A DNA stretch of 50,177 bases from an uncultured bacterium (GTDB taxonomy: Bacteria > Cyanobacteriota > Vampirovibrionia > Gastranaerophilales > Gastranaerophilaceae), in the NCBI GenBank assembly GCA_905215335.1, contig CAJMPQ010000013.1, forward strand, positions 1-50,177. Reading direction: 5' to 3'. Each line of letters starts with the position of its first letter. Position 1 is the first letter of the stretch. Below, piece by piece: positions 16,793-25,265 of this stretch. The position numbers were made by a program, and so were the translations under genes. The notes below the pieces were generated by a model, which worked only from the letters and a program-made list of their open reading frames with translations, did no database searches and was not told where the DNA came from.

Positions 16793-17974
16793 TTACTTAT
16801 TTGATTTATTACTAAGTTTATCACTCTCTTTTGATTTATTTGACTTCATTTGTTCTTTGGAAACAATATGTACTGGGTTTCCTGGTGTAACCTTTTGGAT
16901 ACCATCAGTGATTACTCGATCTCCAACTGTTAAACCATCTTTGATAATCCAATTATCCCCAACTTGCCCTTGAACTTTTATATAAGTCAAAACAGGTAAG
17001 TTTTTATCATCAAGTTTGTAAACATATTTACCTTCTTGATTTTCTTGAACAGCAACAACAGGAACAACTGGAACGTTCACAGGTTTATTAGCATATACCT
17101 TAACATTCACAAATTCACCGTGTAAAAGTTTATTATCAGGGTTTTGGAATGTTGCTCTCATTGTAACAGTACCAGTAGTTTGATCAACTTTATTATCTAA
17201 GAAATCTTGTACCCCATCTAAATTATATTTATCACCATTTTGGAAATACAATTCTACACGTCTTTTTGTATTTGCATTAGGGTCAATTGACGAAATTGCT
17301 GAATAATCATCTGATGATAAAGGGAAAGTAACATAAATTGGATTAGTACTGTTTATCGTAGTCAAAGAACCAGATGATGGAGAAACATAGTTTCCTACAG
17401 TAACATCAATAAAGCCAATTCTACCATCAACAGGTGCCTTAACTGAGGTATAGCTTAAGTTTCTTTTAGTATCACTATAACTTGATTGTGCAGCCTTTAA
17501 TTGAGCTTGCAGAGAATTTCTGCTAGCTAATATTTCATCATACTTAGACTTAGCAATGTAGTCTTGTTTAACCAACTCTTCAGCTCTTGCTAATTGTTTA
17601 TTTGCATATTCAAGCTGAGCTTTAATATTTTGAATATTTGCACCAGCAACATTTGAAGCATTTTGATATTCTGCAGGTTCAATTAAAAATAATGTTTCAC
17701 CAGCTTTTACATAATCACCTTCTTTAAAGTAACTTTTTTGCAAATATCCCGAAATTCTTGCCATAATACTAACTTGATACTTTGAAACGACACGTCCAGG
17801 AGCATCAAAACTTCTTATAACATTTTCTTCTTTTATCTTCGCAACCGTAACATCCGGAGGTAACAATGTAGCTTTTGATTTTTGTTTCATTAAGCTACCT
17901 ACAGACGACCATAAAAATCGCATACCGACTGCAAGTAATGCTATTATCAGAATTAATAATATCTTTTTTTTCAT
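16793..17974 (-). CDS. acrA: RND efflux periplasmic adaptor (membrane fusion protein), AcrA family
   Basis: 393 residues linking the pump to the TolC-type channel. A single N-terminal membrane anchor (KKKILLILIIALLAVGMRF) has no lipobox cysteine, so the protein is a membrane-spanning rather than lipid-anchored adaptor. The split lipoyl domain shows ARISGYLQKSYFKEGDYVKAGETLFLI and SVKAPVDGRIGFIDVTVGNYV, separated by a helical hairpin. A beta-barrel and membrane-proximal domain follow (TGTVTMRATFQNPDNKLLHGEFVNV). The C-terminus is lysine/serine-rich. AAGGGGAT lies about nine bases before the ATG. Only 37 bases and no visible terminator separate it from rdgB upstream, so the efflux genes may be read from the wall-synthesis operon. 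Confidence 0.94.
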   Translation of the reverse strand: MKKKILLILIIALLAVGMRFLWSSVGSLMKQKSKATLLPPDVTVAKIKEENVIRSFDAPGRVVSKYQVSIMARISGYLQKSYFKEGDYVKAGETLFLIEPAEYQNASNVAGANIQNIKAQLEYANKQLARAEELVKQDYIAKSKYDEILASRNSLQAQLKAAQSSYSDTKRNLSYTSVKAPVDGRIGFIDVTVGNYVSPSSGSLTTINSTNPIYVTFPLSSDDYSAISSIDPNANTKRRVELYFQNGDKYNLDGVQDFLDNKVDQTTGTVTMRATFQNPDNKLLHGEFVNVKVYANKPVNVPVVPVVAVQENQEGKYVYKLDDKNLPVLTYIKVQGQVGDNWIIKDGLTVGDRVITDGIQKVTPGNPVHIVSKEQMKSNKSKESDKLSNKSNK

Positions 17975-18011
17975 TATGATATCCCCTTATAATTTTAAAT
18001 TTTACAGACAA

Positions 18012-18602
18012 TTACACTAGAGTATTTTTTATATAGGAAATTATTTTATTTAGGGCAATACTTCTATGTGAAATTGTGTTTTTTAATTCTTCTGACATAT
18101 CAGCCATAGTTACACCATAGCCATCTACAACAAAAACAGGATCATAGCCGAACCCATTTTCACCAGATTTTGCCTTTGCGATTTCGCCATAACATTCTCC
18201 GATTTCTTGGTCCAAAATATTACCAAATTCATCTACAAGTGTCATAGCACAAACAAATTTCGCTTTTCTATTACCATATGGGGCAAGATTTGATAACAAC
18301 TTGGAAATTCTCATTTCCGGAGTATCAGCATATCTTGCCGAGTGAATTCCTGGAGCACCATCTAGCGCATCCACACATAGACCGGAATCATCAGCCAAAG
18401 ATATACATTTTGATAAATTTGCCGCTTCTTTAGCTTTTATATAAGAATTTTGTTCAAAGGTTGTTCCATCTTCAATTGGATCAAATTCAGATGGGGGTAA
18501 AACAAATTCAATACCTGAACCTTGAGATATCGCATTTATCTCAGCTAACTTATGACTGTTACCAGTCGCAAATACAATTTTAACAGTTTTATTATTTTCC
18601 AT
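18012..18602 (-). CDS. rdgB: XTP/dITP diphosphatase (RdgB/HAM1 family)
   Basis: Hydrolyses non-canonical purine triphosphates (dITP, XTP) to monophosphates, keeping them out of DNA and RNA. Hallmarks are IVFATGNSHKLAEI at the start, LADDSGLCVDALDGAPGIHSARY in the centre and ENGFGYDPVF near the end. I chose the ATG at 18602. It overlaps the uppS stop by 11 bases and gives the normal family length (196 residues); the frame-open start at 18659 would add 19 residues inside uppS. Translation is probably coupled to uppS. Confidence 0.94.
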   Translation of the reverse strand: MENNKTVKIVFATGNSHKLAEINAISQGSGIEFVLPPSEFDPIEDGTTFEQNSYIKAKEAANLSKCISLADDSGLCVDALDGAPGIHSARYADTPEMRISKLLSNLAPYGNRKAKFVCAMTLVDEFGNILDQEIGECYGEIAKAKSGENGFGYDPVFVVDGYGVTMADMSEELKNTISHRSIALNKIISYIKNTLV

Positions 18603-19305
18603 AACGTCTTTGTCGTTTTTTGAATTCGATAATAGAATCTGCCAATAATTTTTTATCAAACTCTGGCCAAAACTCTTTTAGAACTAGTATTTCTGAATAA
18701 GCAATTTGCCAAAGCAAATAATTGGAAATTCTTTTTTCTCCACCTGTACGGATCAATAAATCCGGGTCTGGTATATTTCTTGTATACAAATATGAATTAA
18801 CAAGCTCTTCTGTTATTTTATCCGCTGAAACTTTAGATTCAACTATTTTTTTTATTGCTGTAGTAATTTCAGCTCTAGAACCATAATTTAATGCAATTTG
18901 AAGAGAAACGCCTGTATTATTTTTGGTTTTTTCTTCAGCATTTTTAAGAATTTTTTGCAAATTAGTAGATAAACCTGAAATATCACCTATAAAATGAATT
19001 TGTATATTTTCTTTATGCATTTCCTCCAATTCATTTGTTAAAGTAACAGCAACTAAATTCATCAAAAAATCTACTTCTTCTTTTTTACGATTCCAATTCT
19101 CAGTAGAAAAGGCATACACTGTTAAATATTTAACACCAAAATCATTACAAGCGCGAAGAGTATTCTTTAAAGCTTCAACACCTTTTTTATGTCCAACCGC
19201 AGTTGGAAGATTTCTATCTTTTGCCCAACGCCTATTGCCATCCATAATGATTGCAATATGGGATAAATTTGTATCTGTTACTATTTGTCTTATTTCTGTT
19301 TCCAT
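18592..19305 (-). CDS. uppS: Isoprenyl transferase (undecaprenyl diphosphate synthase)
   Basis: Extends farnesyl diphosphate with isopentenyl units in cis to undecaprenyl diphosphate, the lipid carrier for peptidoglycan and surface glycans. 237 residues. The catalytic HIAIIMDGNRRWAK (D22) is at the N-terminus, with GHKKGVEAL following. The C-terminal DPDLLIRTGGEKRISNYLLWQ and the ELVLKEFWPEF-like segment (written here as SEILVLKEFWPEF) are the conserved substrate-binding motifs. It acts at the cytoplasmic membrane face. It lies 12 bases downstream of ilvD and overlaps rdgB. Confidence 0.96.
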   Translation of the reverse strand: METEIRQIVTDTNLSHIAIIMDGNRRWAKDRNLPTAVGHKKGVEALKNTLRACNDFGVKYLTVYAFSTENWNRKKEEVDFLMNLVAVTLTNELEEMHKENIQIHFIGDISGLSTNLQKILKNAEEKTKNNTGVSLQIALNYGSRAEITTAIKKIVESKVSADKITEELVNSYLYTRNIPDPDLLIRTGGEKRISNYLLWQIAYSEILVLKEFWPEFDKKLLADSIIEFKKRQRRYGK

Positions 19306-19317
19306 AATTATTTACCT

Positions 19318-20973
19318 TTAAACAATTGCACCATGCGAAGCATCTTGAACATTTTTAGCATATTTTGATAAATAGCCTGATTTACATTTTAACTCAAAAG
19401 GTTTTAGATTTTTTCTTCTTTCTGCAAGAACTTCATCTGCCACAAGTAAATTTATAGTTCTGTTATTTATATCAATTTTAATTTTGTCTCCATCCTGAAT
19501 TAAAGCAATATTGCCGCCATTAGCAGCTTCAGGGCAAACATGGCCAATACAAATACCTCTAGTTCCACCTGAAAATCTACCATCAGTAATTAAGGCACAG
19601 GTTGTACCTAAACCTTTACCCACCAGCAAGGATGTTGGAGCTAACATTTCACGCATGCCTGGTCCACCTTTAGGTCCTTCATAGCGTATAACTACAATAT
19701 CCCCGGCAACAATTTTATCTTCCTCTAGAGCTTTCATTGCAGCTTCTTCACTATCAAAAGTTTTTGCTACACCTTCAAATTCATAACAGCTAGGATCAAT
19801 TCCAGATATCTTAGTTACACAACCTTCTGTTGCTAAATTCCCATATAAAATTCCTAAGCCTGGCTTTGTCGTAAATGGTTCTGAATATGGATGGATCAAT
19901 TTTGTATTAACATAGGCACCATCTGCAATTTCTGAAATTTTTAATCCTGATACCGTATCTTTATCAACAAATCCAACATTAGCATCAACTAGAGTCTTAA
20001 TTAATGCTGGAACACCACCAGCATTATGAAAATCTGTCATAGTAGGTTCTCCCGCCGGATCTAATTTTACAACTTGATGAATTTTATGACTTAATTCTTC
20101 AAAATCACCAAGTGTTACATCTATATTACCAGCGCTAGCTAAGGCCAAAATATGTAAAAACGAATTTGTTGAACCTCCCATTGCTAAATCTGCAATAATA
20201 GCATTACGTAGAGTTTCCTTATCAACAATATCTGCAGGAGTAATATTATTTTTTACAAGCTCTACAATTTGCAACCCAGAATCAAATGCTATTCTCCTTT
20301 TTTTTGAAGAAACTGCAGCTGCTGTTCCGCAATAAGGTAAACTTAAACCCATAACTTCCGTCAAACAAGCCATTGTATTTGCGGTATACATTCCCTGGCA
20401 TGAACCAGCAGTTGGGCAAGACTCCTCTTCTAATTCCAGCAATCTTTTTTCATCAATTAAACCACTTCTAAATTTTCCAACAGCTTCAAATGAGCCTTTA
20501 ATCATTGATAACTTTTCACAGTGACTTTCACCATCAAGCATAGGACCTGCAGTAACAATAATTGTCGGAACATTTATTCTAAGAGCTGCTATAAGCATTC
20601 CTGGAGTAATTTTATCGCAATTTGATAATAATACTAACCCATCAAGTTGATGAGCCTCTGCGACCGTCTCAACGCAGTCTGCAATCAAATCTCTTGAAGG
20701 GAGAGAATAGCGCATACCACAATGTCCCATAGAAATACCATCACAAACTGCTGGTACCCCAAAAATAAAAGCTTGCCCTCCTGCGGAATGAATACCTTTT
20801 TCTATTTGTCTTTCCAAATCTCTCATTCCAATATGCCCTGGTACAAGGTCAGAAAAAGAACTTGCAATCCCAATAAATGGAGCCTTCATATTTTTCTTAC
20901 TTACACCTGTAGCCATCAAAAGGCCTCTATGTGGAGTTCTAGCTATTCCTTTTTTTATATTATCACTTCGCAT
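19318..20973 (-). CDS. ilvD: Dihydroxy-acid dehydratase
   Basis: Dehydrates 2,3-dihydroxy-isovalerate and its isoleucine counterpart to the 2-keto acids of branched-chain amino-acid synthesis. It is an iron-sulfur enzyme. 551 residues, full length. Conserved cysteines lie in AVCDGISMGH (C77), SNCDKITPGM (C119) and CPTAGSCQGMYTANTM. The C-terminal TDGRFSGGTRGICIGHVCPEAA block is diagnostic. No other ilv or leu gene is nearby. Its place between nagA-like and uppS in a cell-wall cluster is a genomic oddity rather than a pathway neighbourhood. Gaps on both sides are under 20 bases, so it is almost certainly co-transcribed with them. Confidence 0.96.
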   Translation of the reverse strand: MRSDNIKKGIARTPHRGLLMATGVSKKNMKAPFIGIASSFSDLVPGHIGMRDLERQIEKGIHSAGGQAFIFGVPAVCDGISMGHCGMRYSLPSRDLIADCVETVAEAHQLDGLVLLSNCDKITPGMLIAALRINVPTIIVTAGPMLDGESHCEKLSMIKGSFEAVGKFRSGLIDEKRLLELEEESCPTAGSCQGMYTANTMACLTEVMGLSLPYCGTAAAVSSKKRRIAFDSGLQIVELVKNNITPADIVDKETLRNAIIADLAMGGSTNSFLHILALASAGNIDVTLGDFEELSHKIHQVVKLDPAGEPTMTDFHNAGGVPALIKTLVDANVGFVDKDTVSGLKISEIADGAYVNTKLIHPYSEPFTTKPGLGILYGNLATEGCVTKISGIDPSCYEFEGVAKTFDSEEAAMKALEEDKIVAGDIVVIRYEGPKGGPGMREMLAPTSLLVGKGLGTTCALITDGRFSGGTRGICIGHVCPEAANGGNIALIQDGDKIKIDINNRTINLLVADEVLAERRKNLKPFELKCKSGYLSKYAKNVQDASHGAIV

Positions 20974-20991
20974 ATTATAACTATCCTATTT

Positions 20992-21897
20992 TTAATACTT
21001 TATATTAACAATATTAAAATCTTCATCCCATTCAATTTCACCACCAATATCTAATTTGTGGTAGTCATAAGAATTAGAAATATATTGTTTGCTAAACATA
21101 TCTTTTTTACCTAGAATTTTTACAATATCTGGTAATAATTTTGTACTACCAGCTAAAGTGCCTTCTGCAGAAGTTGCTTTATTTCCATCAAAATATACTT
21201 TTTCATCTGCAAAAATAAATTCTTTCACATCACTGTGTGTACATGGTAAACAATCTGAAATTAATAATATTTTATTCATTTGCTTTGTTTTAAATAATAA
21301 TTTTATTGCATCATCTGAAACATGTACACCATCACAAATAATTTCAGTATATAAATTATCATGAATTAGCGCACTTAAAGCCGTTGATGACCCTCTATGA
21401 GTTATGCCACTCATCGCATTATAAGTATGAGTAGTACCATCGCAATTAGATAAATCACTACCTACACAGTGGCCAGCCTGAACTTTTATACCTTTTGCTC
21501 TTAAATATTTTAAAAGGTCAATATCAGCTAATTCAGGAGCAAGAGTAACTATTTTAACAAAGTCATCCGCCACAAGATTAAAGTTATCAATCGTAGGCTT
21601 CAAAAAATGCTTTGGATTATGAATTCCTTTTTTCTCAGGATTTAAAAATATACCTTCTAAATGAATCCCGCAAATTTTTGCCATATCAGATGTTGCTTTA
21701 CCAGATGCCTCTTTTATAACTTTAATTTGTCGAACGGTATTTTCAACACTATCAGTAACAAGAGTAGGGAAAATAACCCCTACCCCTTCTTTTAATATAT
21801 TTTTTGCTAGATATAAAACATCATCAACAGTTGCCTTATTAAAATCGATACCGTAACAACCATGAAAATGTTGTTCTACTAAAAGTTTTGTTTTCAT
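20992..21897 (-). CDS. nagA: N-acetylglucosamine-6-phosphate deacetylase-like amidohydrolase, short form
   Basis: Family role: removes acetate from GlcNAc-6-phosphate, returning cell-wall amino sugar to glucosamine-6-phosphate. 301 residues against about 380 for typical NagA. The N-terminal beta-sandwich strands before the EQHFHGCYG motif (residues 8-16) are missing. The active-site elements remain: HLEGIF (metal glutamate), AGHCVG and THTYNAMSGITHRGS (metal histidines), CDGVHV, and LISDCLP with the catalytic aspartate. The ATG overlaps the murE stop as TAATG, so translation is coupled. Together with glmS and murI in this window it suggests a link between wall recycling and synthesis. Specificity for GlcNAc-6-P is inferred. 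Confidence 0.87.
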   Translation of the reverse strand: MKTKLLVEQHFHGCYGIDFNKATVDDVLYLAKNILKEGVGVIFPTLVTDSVENTVRQIKVIKEASGKATSDMAKICGIHLEGIFLNPEKKGIHNPKHFLKPTIDNFNLVADDFVKIVTLAPELADIDLLKYLRAKGIKVQAGHCVGSDLSNCDGTTHTYNAMSGITHRGSSTALSALIHDNLYTEIICDGVHVSDDAIKLLFKTKQMNKILLISDCLPCTHSDVKEFIFADEKVYFDGNKATSAEGTLAGSTKLLPDIVKILGKKDMFSKQYISNSYDYHKLDIGGEIEWDEDFNIVNIKY

Positions 21898-23372
21898 TAT
21901 ATAACACTTCCTGCAAAGACTTTTCTTGCTTGTTCTCTATCATCAAAATGAATTGTTTTGTCTTTCAAAATTTGATAATCTTCATGGCCTTTTCCTGCAA
22001 TAACAACAACATCATTATTATCTGCAAGAGTTTTTAATAGTGCTATCGCTTCCCCTCTATCAGGTTCAACTGTTACAATGTCAGGAGCAACAGATTTTAA
22101 ACCTGCAATTATATCTGTTATAATTTGTTGAGGATCTTCTGAACGAGGATTATCACTAGTTATAACAATTTTATCAGCCAACTGCTGAGCTATAGCACCC
22201 ATTTTTGGACGTTTTGTAGCATCTCTATCGCCACCACAACCAAATAGACAAATCAATTTACCATCTTTTGGAGTAATTTCTCTAGCAGACTTTAATACAT
22301 TTTCCAAACCATCTGGAGTATGTGCATAATCCACAATCACTAAAGGTTTTTTATTAACAACTTCAAATCTACCAGCTACGCCATGAACATTTTGTAATGC
22401 TTTTAAAGCTACTTTAATATCAATACCCATAGCAATAGCTGCAGATACAGCTGCTAATACATTATAAACACTAAACATACCATTCATATGTAAATTAACA
22501 GGATAATCATTTCCTTTTACTGATAAAATAAATTCAGCACCGTTCAATGAGAAATTAATATTTTTTGCCATTACATCAGCTGATTTTTTTACACCATAAG
22601 TATATTTTCTTACACCTTCAGGAACAACTGACATAAATCTTTCACCATATTCATCATCTAAATTAATAACAGCAAAATCATTTTCAGATAGTCGCTCAAA
22701 TAATAAAGCCTTAGCCTTAAAGTAATTATCCATTGTTATATGATAATCTAAATGATCTTGAGTTAAATTAGTTAATACCGCGCCATTAAAACGACATCCA
22801 CCAACTCTGTTTTGGTCTAATGCGTGTGAACTTACTTCCATAACAACATTATCAATTTTTTCAACATCTTTAATCATTCTTAAAGTTGCTTGTAATTCAG
22901 GAGCTTGAGGAGTTGTATGCTTAGCATCTCTGTATTCACCATTCGAAGATAACTTATATCCTAAGGTACCAATTAATGCACATTTTTGATTGTTTTCCTC
23001 AAATATTTTCTGAATCAAGTGAGTAACAGTTGTTTTACCATTAGTACCTGTAATACCAATCAAATTAATACCTTTAGAAGGACTAGAGTAAAATCTATCC
23101 GCAATATCTGCAATTTTATGTCTAGTAGAATCAACCTGAACTTGTGGAACTTTTACACCTTCAACTTTATGTTCCACAAGAAGAGCTGCAGCGCCATTAT
23201 CAATTGCCATTTGAGCATATTCATGACCATCAGTGTGCTCTCCAACTAAACAAATAAAAATGTCACCTTTTTTTGTTGTTTTTGAATTGTAAGAAATTCC
23301 TGATATTTCAACGTTTTTAAAGTTTATTAAATCTTTGTACTCTAAATACTCAATTAATTCATCTAATTTCAT
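21897..23372 (-). CDS. murE: UDP-N-acetylmuramoyl-L-alanyl-D-glutamate--2,6-diaminopimelate ligase
   Basis: Adds meso-diaminopimelate to the UDP-MurNAc-dipeptide precursor of peptidoglycan; cytoplasmic. 491 residues. The ATP loop is GITGTNGKTTVTHL. The middle domain has TTPQAPELQATLRM and VMEVSSHALDQNRV. The DNPRSEDP motif in the C-terminal domain is the signature of meso-DAP-adding (rather than lysine-adding) enzymes, which fits a Gram-negative wall. It lies 18 bases after the PBP gene and shares its stop with the nagA-like start, as in the ftsI-murE order of classical dcw clusters. Confidence 0.97.
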   Translation of the reverse strand: MKLDELIEYLEYKDLINFKNVEISGISYNSKTTKKGDIFICLVGEHTDGHEYAQMAIDNGAAALLVEHKVEGVKVPQVQVDSTRHKIADIADRFYSSPSKGINLIGITGTNGKTTVTHLIQKIFEENNQKCALIGTLGYKLSSNGEYRDAKHTTPQAPELQATLRMIKDVEKIDNVVMEVSSHALDQNRVGGCRFNGAVLTNLTQDHLDYHITMDNYFKAKALLFERLSENDFAVINLDDEYGERFMSVVPEGVRKYTYGVKKSADVMAKNINFSLNGAEFILSVKGNDYPVNLHMNGMFSVYNVLAAVSAAIAMGIDIKVALKALQNVHGVAGRFEVVNKKPLVIVDYAHTPDGLENVLKSAREITPKDGKLICLFGCGGDRDATKRPKMGAIAQQLADKIVITSDNPRSEDPQQIITDIIAGLKSVAPDIVTVEPDRGEAIALLKTLADNNDVVVIAGKGHEDYQILKDKTIHFDDREQARKVFAGSVI

Positions 23373-23390
23373 TATATATTCTCCCTATAT

Positions 23391-25157
23391 CTAATTAACT
23401 TTATTAGTTTGAGCTGCAGGAATTTTATCAGGTTTTAAATCTAAAATTCTTGCAGTTTGTTCAGCAACTTCATGGAACACAGGACCAGCTACAGTATTTC
23501 CCCAAACCGGGCCTTTTTTAGCACTATCAACAACAACATATATCAAAACTTTTGGATCGCTAGCAGGTAAATAACCAATTGTTGATGTATACATAGCGCC
23601 AGAATATCCTGCACCATTTTCTAAAGGTTTTCTTGAAGTACCAGTTTTAGCTGCAACATTATACTTATCCATCTTAATACAAGATTTTCCGTTATTAACA
23701 CTCATTGCCAATAATTTAGTGATAGTTCTAGCTGTTTCAGGTGACACAGTTGGAATTCGTTTAACTTTTTCAGCTTCTTCTTCCGGGGAATATTTTATAA
23801 CGTGAGGAGTTACCCTTACACCGTTATTAGCCAAAGCTGAAACTGCTGAAACCATTTGCATAATAGAAACAGAAGTTCCATAACCATAAGACATAGTCAT
23901 ATGTAAACCTCTATCCCAAAATCTAGGTGAAGCAAGTAAGCCAGAAGATTCTCCAGGTAAATCTATACCGGATTTTTCTCCAAAGCCGAATTTTCTAAGC
24001 ATATTATAAAACTCATTATGAGTCATTAAAAATCCAACATTAACAGAACCAATATTACTTGAGTGTTCAAATAAATAAACTAAATTAATTTTACCAGGTG
24101 CGCCTTTTTCCTTATAATCATAGTTTTCAATGGTATAACCACCAAATTTCATGCGACCTTTATCTTCAATAATTGAATTTTCATTAATTTTGCCCAATTC
24201 CATTGCACTTGTAACTGTAATGGTTTTGAATGTTGATCCTGGTGGATAAACATCAGTTAATGTCCAGTTCTTAATTTGCGTATTAGAAGCTTTTTGGAAT
24301 TTATTTGGGTCATATGTTGGGTATACTGCATAAGCTAAAATTTCCCCATTTTTAGGATTCATAACAATTACAGCACCACGTAGAGCCTCTTTTTCTTCAA
24401 TTATTTTTTGTAATTCTTTTTCACAAACGTGTTGGATTGCAGCATCAATAGTTAAATAAATATCTTGTCCCTTTGGATTCATTGTTGGAGCTACAGGATC
24501 TGTCGAAAAATTATAAATAATCTTACCATCACGAGTTCTTTGATAGCGAGTAGCTCTTACAACATGTTCAAGCTTATCTTTAGCAGTTAGCTCAACACCA
24601 TTTGAAACATTTGCATCAAAATTATAAAAACCTAGAACATGCGAAGCAAAAACTCCCTGTGGATATTCTCTAGTATTCTTTTTATCAAGACTTATAGATC
24701 TAAACCCATTATCACTAATAATTTTCATTATCTTTTTAGCTGTATCCCTATCAACATCTTTTTTTACAGCGATAACCTGGATTTTTTTATCAGATAACTT
24801 ATTATAAAGAGTACTTTCTGGGATTTTTAAAACCGGAGCAAAAAGCTTTGCAATTTTTCTTGGATTTTCTTTTTTAGAATAATCTACAGGACGCGCATAA
24901 ATATTATAATAAATTCTATCCGTAGCAAGTTTTATGCCATGTCTATCGTAAATATCACCCCTTACTGCAAAATCATGACTTGAACGTTGCATTTTACCCT
25001 TTTCACGATATTTTTGGAAGTCAAAAATTTGTACGACAAACAAGTGTATAATTAAAACTACTATAACAAGGTAGTATAAAATACTTAATATATCAGTTAC
25101 ACTATTACAATACTTTCCCCTAGAATTCTTACGGGTTTTGTCATTTTCTCTTCTCAT
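23391..25157 (-). CDS. ftsI: Penicillin-binding protein, FtsI/PBP2-type transpeptidase
   Basis: A class B PBP that cross-links peptidoglycan peptides in the periplasm, probably at the septum. Counting from the ATG at 25157 (588 residues): short basic cytoplasmic N-terminus, one membrane anchor at about 23-46 (DILSILYYLVIVVLIIHLFVV), then the pedestal motif RGDIYDRHG. The transpeptidase domain has STFK near residue 308 (active serine), SSN near 367 and KTGT near 504. No PASTA domains are present. A GTG one codon earlier is an alternative start. I prefer the ATG because AGGGA lies about seven bases before it. Adjacent murE supports the ftsI rather than the mrdA assignment. Confidence 0.92.
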   Translation of the reverse strand: MRRENDKTRKNSRGKYCNSVTDILSILYYLVIVVLIIHLFVVQIFDFQKYREKGKMQRSSHDFAVRGDIYDRHGIKLATDRIYYNIYARPVDYSKKENPRKIAKLFAPVLKIPESTLYNKLSDKKIQVIAVKKDVDRDTAKKIMKIISDNGFRSISLDKKNTREYPQGVFASHVLGFYNFDANVSNGVELTAKDKLEHVVRATRYQRTRDGKIIYNFSTDPVAPTMNPKGQDIYLTIDAAIQHVCEKELQKIIEEKEALRGAVIVMNPKNGEILAYAVYPTYDPNKFQKASNTQIKNWTLTDVYPPGSTFKTITVTSAMELGKINENSIIEDKGRMKFGGYTIENYDYKEKGAPGKINLVYLFEHSSNIGSVNVGFLMTHNEFYNMLRKFGFGEKSGIDLPGESSGLLASPRFWDRGLHMTMSYGYGTSVSIMQMVSAVSALANNGVRVTPHVIKYSPEEEAEKVKRIPTVSPETARTITKLLAMSVNNGKSCIKMDKYNVAAKTGTSRKPLENGAGYSGAMYTSTIGYLPASDPKVLIYVVVDSAKKGPVWGNTVAGPVFHEVAEQTARILDLKPDKIPAAQTNKVN

Positions 25158-25265
25158 CACACATCCCTTATAACTATAATTCTACCATAATGAGGAGTAA
25201 ATAACACAATTATTAATTAAATTTACGAAATTATAATTTTCTTTAAATTGTTGTATATTATTCTA

